Positions 1 through 9,609 of a stretch of DNA of 64,000 bases are shown here, piece after piece (the first letter of the stretch is position 1; every line of letters begins with the position of its first letter). Position numbers and translations under genes: made by a program. Origin of the DNA: Lantana camara (taxonomy: Eukaryota; Streptophyta; Magnoliopsida; Lamiales; Verbenaceae); NCBI GenBank assembly GCA_037501455.1, contig CM074857.1, positions 102,271,501 to 102,335,500 of the forward strand. Direction: 5' to 3'. The notes under the pieces were generated by a model that worked only from the letters and a program-made list of their open reading frames with translations, searched no databases and was not told where the DNA came from.

Positions 1-849
1 GTTCGTCGTCCTCTGCGTGGGGGACTTGAGTCCGTGCTCAAGAGAGCTACCCCACCATATCCTGCAACCCCTGCAGCTGGTCTTACACAGCAGCGAGAAG
101 GTTGGGATCTTCTCCTCTTTCCTTACTCCTTCGTTTAGAGATTTGAGAGTGAGCTTCATCATCAAGGTTGATTCTTATCACAGGCTCTTTGCCTCTGTTT
201 GCCTGCGAGCGCTCCCCTCCTTTCTCAGTAGGAACTTCATTTTCCTTAGCGGGAGGAGGAGGCGGTTGTGCCTGTAGAACCGCTTGTGCCGCCATGAGCG
301 GATGAGCTTGCCATCCTCCCATTGGGGGGGGGGGGGGGGGTGCAATTTGAGCGGCCTGTCCAGATGGGAAATACGTCAACGTGAAGTTTTTTCAAGCATT
401 CTAGGCCGCCTGGACCTCACACTGGGTGTAGATGGCTTGAAGTTGTTGGGGAGTCATGGGGGGTAACTCCACCCCTTCAATCTCCTTGGGAATCATCACT
501 GGCAGTTGTATTTGCCCTGCATGATAGGGTTGGACGGTGGGCAGCATGGTGGTTGGAGCTAACGTGTAACTAGGGAGAGGTATCATGTAGGGATATCCCC
601 CTGGGTGAACTGGAGCAGCGTGTAAATGATTTTGGAGGACAGAGAGTCCAGATCCTCCGGCCACGGTGGGGGAGGGTCGTTCAGAAGTGAGCCCAGCGGG
701 AGGGGGCCACTAGGACTAATTGGGGGGAGGGGGAGAGCACCTCTGGCTGGTTGCCCGCCGCCAGCAGTAGGCGGATGAGGGAGATTATTGCCTCCGCCGT
801 GAGGGAGGTCATCGTCGCCTCCTGCTGCGCTGGACCTGGTAGTGACCAT
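1..849 (-). pseudogene. gag pseudogene of the left Tat element
   Basis: The minus-strand start MVTTRSSAAGG at 849 parallels MVATRSGAVGG of the intact gag at 54064. The match then continues in pieces through the conserved VQPYHAGQ, EIEGVELPP and TYFPSGQA blocks, but it shifts frame near 620-660 and meets stop codons near 401 and 83. A C homopolymer (15 G on the plus strand, about 327-341) lies in the proline-rich segment. This would have been the structural capsid protein; the copy is dead. Similarity to the second copy is read directly from the sequence; function is from family knowledge. Confidence 0.75.
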
Positions 850-928
850 GGTGAAGATGGTGTTTGTTTTTCAACTAGCAAAAGAGAGGGGAGGATTGGG
901 AGTGGTTTCCCACAGACGGCGCCAAAAA

Positions 929-1180
929 TGATGGGTCTGATTTCAGGTGTCCAAACTCCAACACTTTAGAATTTGTTTGATGTGGGGAAACCAAGCAGAA
1001 ATCGCCGGAAGAGGTGAGGGGGTTCAACCTGCTACGACAAACACCAGTAAACGGAGGTCAGACGACCAAGCTGGGGAGTAAGGGCGCACGAGGGTGGCTT
1101 GCTGGGGACCTATTATCCACACGTCCGTCGTTGATAATGCCACGTGTCAAAACTTGGGCCTGCGTGTTTTGGTCTCATCA
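929..1180 (-). repeat. short 5' LTR of the left Tat element
   Basis: On the minus strand it begins TGATGAGACCAAAACACG and ends CAGACCCATCA, next to the PBS. Start and end align with the 53166-53973 LTR. Most of the central part of the longer LTR has no counterpart here. Confidence 0.7.
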
Positions 1181-1900
1181 ACTACTTAATGATATTTTAA
1201 TATTTTTATGATAAACTAATTTCATACATAGAGTTTATGGATGCCTAATATTTTACTGAAGATATTGATTCAACGTTTGAATAATTGTTTAAATGACTTT
1301 GCTGGATATTTATGTGAATTTACTAATGCATTTATTGATGTTGGTGTGTTTGTTATGATTTACAATTTTGAGGGAAAAATTTGGTAATGCACTAATTGAT
1401 ACTCTTTATGTGGTTTTTTTATATAAATTTTTATTTTGAGGAAAAGATTGGTATAATTGTAAATAAATTATTTTAAATTAACTTTAAATGAACTTGTATA
1501 AAATATATTTAAAACTAAGATATAAATATAAGAGGGAATTTATAATTTTCTATTATACTTTATAAAAATAAATATGCATGGAATATTTTAATTTAATTTA
1601 TATTTATAGATAAAATATTAAATTTAAATTAAATAACAACTTTTTAAATACAAAAAATCCAAAATTAACTAATATTACAATTATACCATTAAACTCTTAG
1701 TAAAATTACAATATATCCCCTAAGGGTATTTTTGGAATGTAAATATAAATTTAAACGGTGTAATTAATGGTGGTGACTGTAATTTCGCAAACCTCAGGAG
1801 TTGTTCGTAATCATCCCAAAAGTATATTAAAATTCATTAAATTAATTAAAGAAAAATTAATTTCCTTTTTATATAATAAAATTAATTTCTTTTCTATATT
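1181..1900. other. AT-rich spacer upstream of RPL10A
   Basis: Very AT-rich intergenic DNA with no gene, no clear inverted repeat and no recognisable coding similarity. Confidence 0.6.
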
Positions 1901-1903
1901 AAG

Positions 1904-1965
1904 TGGGCCTAAGCAACTCTTAAGGCCCAATAAGAATTTGAAGCGAAGATAACGGTCTAGGGTTT
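1904..1965 (+). promoter_or_regulatory. site II pair plus telo-box of the RPL10A promoter
   Basis: TGGGCC lies at 1904-1909, its reverse complement GGCCCA at 1924-1929, and TAGGGTTT (telo-box) at 1958-1965. Site II plus telo-box is the known arrangement in promoters of plant ribosomal-protein and other growth-linked genes, where TCP-type factors and telo-box binders act. The cluster lies about 280-340 bp before the start codon, which fits a promoter followed by a 5' UTR. Confidence 0.7.
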
Positions 1966-2245
1966 TTACTGCGTATTAATATTTCATATTTATGTTAGCA
2001 ATGCAGGCACTTCAGTTCTTCACACCACCTTCGCGCAAACCCTTTGATCAAAAGGGTTTTCCATCAGGTTCGCTTCTACCTTCTTTCTCCCAACTTTATT
2101 TGAGTATATGTTTGATTACAGATATGTTTATATCTCTATCTGGCAATCGCATTCGCTTCATTGGATTTTACTGATTGGTTTTTGAAAAATTCCGGTTTCT
2201 TTCCTTTTTCTCAGTGAATTCGGGGAGATTAGAAGAGCTTGAGCC

Positions 2246-3904
2246 ATGAGGTATGATGTTAGCTTGTGTTTTGATTCGCGTTCTTGCCGCTGTGATGGTG
2301 TTTTGGATGAGTTTGAATGCGAATTGTATTGATCATTGTTTTGTGTGACAGAAATTGTAGTTCTTCACGTAAAAGCTTGTAATTTTGGTTTCCTACGATT
2401 CGGTTCGATTGTTTGAAGGGAAATCGATTAGGTAAATGAAGTTACAACGTAATGCATGGGGGCATGATTTGTGAGACACGATCTTTGTTATTTTGATGTT
2501 TTTCGCGCCATCTTCTCTAGTTTTGATTTGAATATCGTATATGGCGGAATGAATGTTGATGGGTATTGCTGCAATTTTAGGTGGATTTGAATTTAGGAAA
2601 ATGATTTACAGCTTCTATGTTATAAGCTTTTGTTATGGTAGCTTTATTGGGAGTTCTATGGGAACTGAATCGAATTGTCCCTGTTTGGCTTATGAAGTTT
2701 CTCTTCGTGCTCTGTAAATTGTGTCTAGATTTGATTTCTTAACGACTAATGAAGATTATTGCTTCGCTAGCATGCTGATGTGAACTGATTGTGCTCTGTT
2801 TACAGTAAGCTTCAAAGTGATGCCTTGAGGGAGGCCATCACGGTGATCACGGCAGATTGTAAGGAGAAACAGCGTAAATTCACTGAGACAATCGAGCTCC
2901 AGATTGGACTCAAGAATTATGACCCTCAGAAGGACAAGCGTTTCAGTGGGTCTGTGAAGTTGCCACACATCCCAAGACCAAAAATGAAGATCTGCATGCT
3001 TGGGGATGCTCAGCATGTCGAAGAGGTATATCACTCGCGTATATTGTTAGTGTCATATGATTTTAGCATGCTGTTTGTTAATCCTTTGTGATTGGGTTGT
3101 CATTTTTATTTTGCACTGGATGAATGGATTGTGTTAATATCTGTTTCACGTGAGCATTCGTAGTTGAGAATTTTGTGTTTGCTAAACATTGTAGGTCATG
3201 TTCATTTACATAACATTTCGGGTGTTTCACAATTTATTTTGCAGGCCAACAAGATTGGGCTCGACTCCATGGATGTTGAGGCATTGAAGAAGTTCAACAA
3301 AAATAAGAAAATAGTGAAGAAGTTTGCAAAGAAGTATCATGGTTTCGTAGCCTCTGAATCAGTTATCAAGCAGATTCCCCGTCTCTTGGGGCCTGGTCTA
3401 AACAAGGCAGGCAAGTACCTTTAGCCAACAACGATTAGAGGTAATTTGGTTTTGATTTCACCGGACTCCGACCTTTTCACTTATATCAATTACTTTGATG
3501 CAGGTAAGTTCCCTTCTCTTGTGACCCACCAGGAATCACTTGAAACGAAGGTGAATGAGACCAAGGCAACAGTCAAGTTCCAATTGAAAAAGGTGCTCTG
3601 CATGGGAGTTGCTGTCGGAAACCTTTCCATGGAGGAGAAGCAAATCTTCCAGAACGTCCAAATGAGTGTCAACTTCTTGGTCTCTCTTTTGAAGAAGAAT
3701 TGGCAGAATGTAAGCCCATTTTGCATTTCTTTCTACTATCATATAATGTTGCTTATGCTGTCTGGACTTTTGTTCTGTCTTCGATTATTTTCATTCGAAA
3801 ATTATTCAGCTAAGGTGGCTGAAACATTTGTTGTTTGTTGTTGGTATCAGGTGAGGTGCTTGTACTTGAAGAGCACGATGGGCAGACCTCAACGCATCTT
3901 CTAA
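2246..3904 (+). CDS. RPL10A: 60S ribosomal protein L10a (uL1 family)
   Basis: Five exons can be assembled: 2246-2250, 2806-3025, 3245-3410, 3504-3709 and 3851-3904. They give 651 nt, a 216-residue protein, the usual length of plant L10a. Exon 1 holds only ATGAG, so the intron falls within codon 2, and translation then reads [13 protein letters not shown]. Conserved uL1 blocks include [19 protein letters not shown], the KPRP-type block [24 protein letters not shown] and the C-terminus TMGRPQRIF. The protein sits in the L1 stalk of the large cytosolic ribosomal subunit and acts on deacylated tRNA at the E site. The third intron starts GCAAGT instead of GT (3411): only this GC donor with the acceptor before 3504 keeps the conserved AGKFP frame. 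Promoter elements just upstream fit a ribosomal-protein gene. The copy looks intact. Confidence 0.97.
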
Positions 3905-5450
3905 GATATTAGTCTTGATTCTTTTCTGGAATTGTTAGGAATTCGATTTTTAGACAGCGAAAATCTACTGAATTTTCTTCAGAAATGGGAATAGTTTTTA
4001 TTTTTTTCTTTATTTTTGATACTACTTTGCTCAGATCATTATGGAATTTATTTGTTTGCCCTGAATATGAATTCTTTCCTGTAGTTATTTGACCTTTGGC
4101 ATAATTACACTTTGCTCCATGTCTTTCTACCTTTACAAACTGAACTTTCAAATGTGTAACGGCTTACTATTCAATTACTAGTAGTTTGTTATATCGGGGA
4201 GCTATTATTGCTCGAAATTTTACATTCTCCGACGATGTGGTGGTGTTACTACCACGTAACAACGGCATGGTTGCTCTTACTAGCTGGCTTGAAACACACA
4301 CCACAGAGCAAATTGTACAAGACACAAAGTTGGGTTCGAATTCGGACCGAATCAGGAAAATTTCGACATGCCAAAATGAGAATTCGGATTTGTACAAGAC
4401 ACAAAGTCGGGTTCAAATTTGGCCTGGCTCCATAACATCATTTTCAGAGCTAGTTAAAATTCACAATAGGTGTGCTGAAGCACGATTTTAGGAAAACCTT
4501 GCGTACAGTTTTATTAATGTTCTCATTAATTCAATTTGGACTAGCAAAATCTAGATCCTGGGTAGCCCAACTCTTGCAGTAACTAACGTCAATTTATTAT
4601 CGGTAGAGAGAGCTTTACATCTTAATCATCCGTAGAGAGAATTTTACATCTTATTAGTGGTTCGATTCGGAAAAAAGAACTTTATACCTTAGTAATTTGA
4701 TCTGTTTCGAACGTGCATCTTAATGGTTTGGTTTGGAAGAGTGAGCTTTATGTTTTAGTGATTTGATACGACTCGAACTTATAATGAGACGATTTGAAAA
4801 AGAGAAATTTACACTTTACCGATTTGATCCGACTCGAACTTATACCAAAACTTCGGGAAAAAAAACCCTATTTGAAGAAACATTATTTTAAATGTTTTTA
4901 TTGAGATTGTTGTAAAAGGAAGAGCATGTATCCATCCCCGCCAACTTGATGTCGGGAACGCCAAACGTGAAACGAAAATTTGTTATGCTCATTCAATGTG
5001 ATTTTGATATGTCATCCCCATTCTGCCAAATTCATAGCTCTGTACCAAACTATGCTCCATAGCATAGCAGAAATTGAAAAATATGGTCCCGGGCCTCAAC
5101 TTTGAGCCACGAAATACGGATACGAACATAACAATGTAAATACAATATGATAAACATGATACTAGGTGATGATACTTTTTTTTATGAACAATATGATACG
5201 ATTCAAAAACAATGAGATATATATATTTATTACATGATAGATATTTGACATGATTTAAAAATTAATTTCTTAATTTTGTGAAGAAAAAAAAGAAAAATAA
5301 TTGAAAAGGCAAAAACTCGTACTAGTTTGGTAAAAGCTCTAACCTTAAGGTCTGTAGCGCGGGTTTCACGAGCCTAGAAATCAAGGGGCGGCTGCAAGCA
5401 GGTTGGCAGCTCGGTTTTCTCTCTCTTCCCCTCTCTCTATATGTATATAT
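3905..5450. other. intergenic DNA with a degenerate tandem repeat
   Basis: No gene is recognised. Between about 4600 and 4860 there are three or four degraded copies of a 60-70 bp unit built around TTTGATCCGACTCGAACTTA and a flanking ACTTTA(T/C) motif. Two copies of a segment ending in an ACACAAAGT(T/C)GGGTTC motif lie at about 4320-4420. The origin of these repeats is unknown. Confidence 0.5.
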
Positions 5451-5540
5451 GTATGTATATATTATATATATAAGGGTATCTCTATGTTTTATTGAACATT
5501 CAGAGCAAGATACAGAGTCCTCTCTCTCCAATTCATCCAG

Positions 5541-6701
5541 GTATATTTCTGTGGTTTTTCTATCTGGGTTCCTTCATCTTTATTTGCTATTCATCCAGGT
5601 ATATTGTTAGCATAACATAGGTGCATTGTATATATGTTTAATTTTAATAAATAAGTGGAATTCCATAAGCTTAATTTTAATTTCTGGGTTTTTTTTAAAA
5701 AAAAATTCTTGAATTTTGTTTCTTGCTGATCTTTTAGAGGTGGGGGTGGGTGGGGGCTGTGTAGCAATTTGGCCCTTTTGCCTCCTCTGTTGTGGGTTTC
5801 TGTTTATACCTTCAAACAATAAAAAAGACATCTTTTTGAAGAAGTAAGAGTTGGAAATCTTCTTTGGTAAAGGTTTGCACTTTTTAGAAGTTTATGGGCT
5901 TATTGCTTTTTGCATGACCATTCATTCTGTGGAATTTTCCCATTGATGTTAGCTTGTCTGAGTGCTTTGGGGAAGTGTAACAAGTGTGGGGTCTTGATTT
6001 AAGCTGACTGATTGTTGATTAACTAGTTTGGGCAGTTGTTTAAGAACCATGCATACATAGCCAATTGGGGGGTTTTCATCAATCTTGTTTATGTTTTGAG
6101 CATATGCTGAGTTGCTTGAGTTTCTTGTTATGCAACCATTGTATGCATTTTCTTGTTCTGGCTTTCCAATTTAAACGTTAGAACATCTGAGTTGAAACTT
6201 GAAAGTGATTACTATGGAGCCTTGTGTGAAGGGCAGGAATCAATTTGCTTTGCTCTTCTCATAGTGTTCCAAACAGCTATTGCTCTGTTGCTTTGGAAAT
6301 GGATGTGATCAATTCGCTTTGTCGTTTTCGTTGTTTTGGCCATTTTCGCAACTTGCATACATAAGATATATTATGACTAGAGTAAACAGACAGACACACA
6401 TACATGATAGTAGCTTTGTAGCTAAGCACAAAACCTGTTGTTTGATGGCGTTAATAGAGTGATGCATTCTTGATTGCCTTTTACCTTGTCAAGAGGCAGA
6501 AGTTTTGGAAACACCCTGCAATTGTTGTATGATAGTATTGCACTATGGTTTCATGATAGTACTATCCTCACAGAGACGGAGCCACATGGGGGAACTGTTG
6601 GGGGTGGCCGCCCCCTCATTTTATCCCCTCAAGCCTAAACAGGAAAATCGAACTCTTGGAATACAATCATGACTGTTTTCTTCTTTTTGATAATTTCACA
6701 G
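5541..6701 (+). other. probable 5' UTR intron of the ferredoxin gene
   Basis: It begins GTATATTTC after CCAG and ends TTTCACAG ten bases before the start codon. Within it, about 6570-6640 shows an ACGGAGCCACATGGGGG... GCCGCCCCC stretch typical of worn hAT-type termini, so a small transposon remnant may be present. Leader introns of this size often raise expression in plants; that role is inference. Confidence 0.55.
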
Positions 6702-6710
6702 GAGAAGAAC

Positions 6711-7160
6711 ATGGCAACTGCAAGACTTCCCACCATTTGCTCGTTCGGGACCACCCCACAAACCCGGCCTGCAATCCCAAAGAGCCCTACAGCACTTTCT
6801 TTAGTTTCTTTAGAGAGCATCACTAAAACCTTAGGCTTGAAAGCAAAGCCCGACTTCAGAGCCATGGCTGTATACAAGGTGAAGTTCGTTGGCCCAGATG
6901 GCTGCGAGACCGAGTTTGATGCACCGGACGACTCATACATTCTTGACGCTGCGGAGGCAGCTGGAATTGAGCTGCCGTATTCATGTAGAGCCGGTGCGTG
7001 CTCCACCTGTGCTGGGAAAATGGTGTCTGGAGCTGTGGACCAATCGGATGGCTCGTATCTTGACGACGGCCAGCTGGAGCAGGGCTACTTGCTGACGTGC
7101 GTTTCTTATCCGACCTCGGACTGCGTGATTTGCACACACAAGGAGAGTGATCTGTATTGA
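6711..7160 (+). CDS. FD3: ferredoxin, chloroplastic, root (non-photosynthetic) type
   Basis: The single coding exon encodes 149 residues. Residues 1 to about 52 are Ser/Thr-rich and basic, as in a plastid transit peptide, and the mature domain starts near AMAVYKVKF. The plant-type [2Fe-2S] ligands are Cys92, Cys97, Cys100 and Cys130 in CRAGACSTC and LLTC. The C-terminus [14 protein letters not shown] resembles root-type ferredoxins (CVIxTHKE), not leaf types, so it probably carries electrons from FNR to nitrite reductase, glutamate synthase and sulfite reductase in heterotrophic plastids. The ATG at 6711 follows the acceptor TTTCACAG at 6693-6701, so a 5' UTR intron of about 1.16 kb is likely, with a donor at 5541 after ATTCATCCAG (a duplicate site lies at 5601). 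An upstream in-frame ATG at 6669 lies in that intron and was rejected. A TA-rich stretch near 5455-5475 may hold the TATA box. Confidence 0.95.
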   Translation: MATARLPTICSFGTTPQTRPAIPKSPTALSLVSLESITKTLGLKAKPDFRAMAVYKVKFVGPDGCETEFDAPDDSYILDAAEAAGIELPYSCRAGACSTCAGKMVSGAVDQSDGSYLDDGQLEQGYLLTCVSYPTSDCVICTHKESDLY

Positions 7161-8175
7161 GGGGTTTCGTTCTTGGAAGCAAAAATGATGTCTTTCCATG
7201 TTAAGTGAGTTGCAGACAGTGTTGAAGGTTGGCTGTGGTTTCTAAGATGGAAACTTGTTAGCTTCCTCATTTCTTTTTGTTTCATTTTTGTTTGGTTTGA
7301 AAGTAATTGAATGTGTTGAAGAATTGAATCAAAGAAGAAAATACATAAAAGAGTAACATTTCATTTCACCAATATTAGCCCATGAAAGTAAAGGCAAAGA
7401 AATTTTGGGGTTGGAGGGGGTAAAAATAAACCAATTGAGCAAGCCCACTTCAAAAATCAAATCAAATTCTTTATATAGTGTGATATGTGTATATATAAGA
7501 ATTTGAACAGGATATGGTGTGATAGGTGTATATTTATGAATTCTAACAGGAAATCTCGAATTAAGTTAGCATAGTATCAAGATTTTAAAATTTTAAATAT
7601 GAATTATCTAGTTAAGCTAGCATAATTTAAAGATTCATATTGATTACATGTATGCTTAAGAATTCGAACCAGAGATTTTTAATTAAGTTAGCACATTACA
7701 AGATCTCAAAATTTTGAATATGAATTATCTAGTTAAACTAATATAGTGTCAAGATTTCAAATTTTAAATATGAACATCTGATTAAACTAATATAGTGTCG
7801 GTTGGAGAAAAAAATTTAGAGAAAGTGGTTCATATCTTGACATTATTTCTAAGGCTTAAAAGTTAAAAGGTAGGATTTTCTTTTTCCTAAAAATTTCCAA
7901 ATATTTAGTTTATGCTCCTTGGCCCATATGATTGAAAACAAACTAGGGAAGGCCCAGAGAACATTTGCCATGCATGCATGCTTTTGTAGAAGTTGGGCGA
8001 ATAAGAATAAAGGCCACTCTTGGCCCACCAGCATTGTTTTTCCCATGTTTGCATATCTTGCATTTTGCAATTTGCACTTTCTATCTTTTATGCTGTTGGT
8101 AAAGAGAAGTTGGAAAATGAAGTTTTGGGTGTAGGGTTAGTGCATTTTTAATCAATATTGCATTACGGTCTACTT
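7161..8175. other. spacer with repeated tRNA-like (SINE-type) fragments
   Basis: From about 7488 to 7800 several diverged copies of a 90-130 bp unit occur. Read on the minus strand they carry an A-box-like (G)CTAACTTAATTA or GCTAGCTTAAC followed by a B-box-like GGTTCGAATTC. These look like worn tRNA-derived SINE heads. The rest (7800-8175) has no recognised feature. Confidence 0.45.
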
Positions 8176-8183
8176 ATCGTATG

Positions 8184-8390
8184 CAGGGGCGACTCCAGAA
8201 TGGTGAATTAGTGGGGTCAAAAAACTTTCGAGGGTCGACTATATATATATTTCAATTTATGTGGGGTCGAAACAACTAAAATAAAAAAAAAATAAAAAAA
8301 ATTACATTTTAATTACATATATTAAAAAAAAAAAATTAAAATTTATTGGGGTCAGTTGACCCCACTACCTACCATGTGCCGTCGCCATTG
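8184..8390. mobile_element. hAT-type MITE with an 8-bp TSD
   Basis: The 207-bp element starts CAGGGGCGAC and ends GTCGCCATTG, which are imperfect terminal inverted repeats. It is flanked by exact 8-bp duplications ATCGTATG at 8176-8183 and 8391-8398. An 8-bp TSD with C-A-rich CAGGGGCG-like ends is the hAT signature. There is no coding capacity; the middle is A-rich. Confidence 0.85.
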
Positions 8391-8398
8391 ATCGTATG

Positions 8399-9213
8399 TA
8401 TATCGCCGTGTTTGTGACTTTGTGTATGATAGGTTAAAAACTAAAATGTGATCAAAGCTCTCGTATACTTTCAATATTTAAGTGATAGGGTATTAGTTAC
8501 TATTTCACTCATCGTCGTCGATTCATAAATGATTTAAGCTCTTCTTATTTAAACTCATAGGCCTTGACTCTCGCATTTATTATGATACTGAAGTTGAAAA
8601 GTCTGTCTCTCTCTCTCCTTAATCAATTGTTGACCTCTTGAATTTGCCACATAAAGGGGATTGGTTTCTTTCAAGAACTTTATCATAATCTTGAAAAAGT
8701 GGTAAGGATGGTATCCACTCAAGATGTTTGGTTACAAAAATGGAGAACTTTCTTGGTGAATGCAGCTTGTGTATACTTTTGGGATCAAAAAGCTCTTGTT
8801 TATAAAATCAGTTCCCACTATTAACGTGTAAAACTCTCTCTACTATTGTAACTACATTCTAAAAACTCAAATATAAGGTTTAATCAAGTATAAAACCGAA
8901 CTCATGACTCAATCTGCTTGAATGTACCTCTCTATTATGTGTTCTATCTTATCACCACCAAATTAGAACAGAATCTTGTCTACCACTTAATCTCTCTCTA
9001 ATCACCACAAATACTCACAGAAATGACCAATCATCAAGGGACCAAAATGAGAAAAAATCCAGAAATAATTTATTGGCATCCTTCATATCATTGAAGTAGG
9101 AACGAGGGTTTTCAGGTCATTTCAGCTGGTGTACACTTTGCAAATGCTCATTTCTCCATTCTTGCATTTGATTGAGACCCTTCAAAAAGGTCAAAAGAAA
9201 ACGAAACAGATTA
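8399..9213. other. intergenic spacer without recognised genes
   Basis: AT-rich DNA between the hAT MITE and the hairpin MITE. I see no gene, RNA gene or repeat that I can support. Confidence 0.5.
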
Positions 9214-9222
9214 CAGAAACAT

Positions 9223-9377
9223 GGGAAATTCTTACATGAGCCGGGTGTGGGCCCCAATTCCTACACCCGGCTCTAATACATGATTAAAAAATTATTTTTT
9301 TTTATTCTTTTTTTAATCATGTATTAGAGCCGGGTGTAGGAATTGGGGCCCACACCCGGCTCATTCAAGAATTTCCC
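9223..9377. mobile_element. Mutator-type hairpin MITE, near-perfect palindrome, 9-bp TSD
   Basis: A 155-bp element reads GGGAAATTCTTACATGAGCC inward from the left, and the reverse complement of its right end reads GGGAAATTCTTGAATGAGCC. The arms, about 70 bp each, match almost without error to a short T-rich loop near 9300. The flanks carry an exact 9-bp repeat CAGAAACAT (9214-9222 and 9378-9386). A 9-bp TSD and long inverted repeats point to MULE mobilisation. It lies about 230 bp upstream of the glucanase start codon. Confidence 0.9.
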
Positions 9378-9518
9378 CAGAAACATAGACAGGGGAAGGC
9401 TATTACCTGGAAATAAACAAGTGGAAAATATGTTGCAAATGTCACAAAAATCTGGGCTCTGTACAGTTTCATGGCTGCTTTAATTTATTTTTATTATTAA
9501 TAATTATATGCGTGTACA

Positions 9519-9552
9519 TATATATATGTATATATATATATATATATATATT
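9519..9552. repeat. AT dinucleotide microsatellite
   Basis: A run of TA dinucleotides broken by TG, immediately upstream of the glucanase gene. It may also hold the TATA element, since it lies 60-90 bp before the ATG. Confidence 0.6.
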
Positions 9553-9609
9553 GACATCATTCAATAAATCACCGTGGTACTGAGATTTTAACAGAGTTGG
9601 CATATAGCT

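Larger units (their letters stand above)
1..1180 (-). mobile_element. 5' part of a decayed Tat-lineage Ty3/gypsy retrotransposon
   Basis: Reading the minus strand from 1180, an LTR-like segment (929-1180) starts TGATGAGACC and ends CCCATCA. A primer-binding-site-like TGGCGCCGTC at 924-909 and a gag region follow, and the element runs off the window start. The LTR ends and the PBS match those of the Tat element at 53166, so both belong to one family. The LTR is only about 252 bp against about 808 bp in the other copy, so it is internally deleted or from a shorter subfamily. No TSD can be tested because the other end lies outside the window. Confidence 0.8.

Noticed and set aside
4186..4491. 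101-codon ORF between RPL10A and ferredoxin
   Set aside because: Spans low-complexity repeat units; no domain, no splice context, and a second overlapping frame is equally open.
6669..6710. Upstream in-frame ATG of the ferredoxin gene
   Set aside because: The added residues cross the splice acceptor TTTCACAG and come before a normal transit peptide that starts at 6711.
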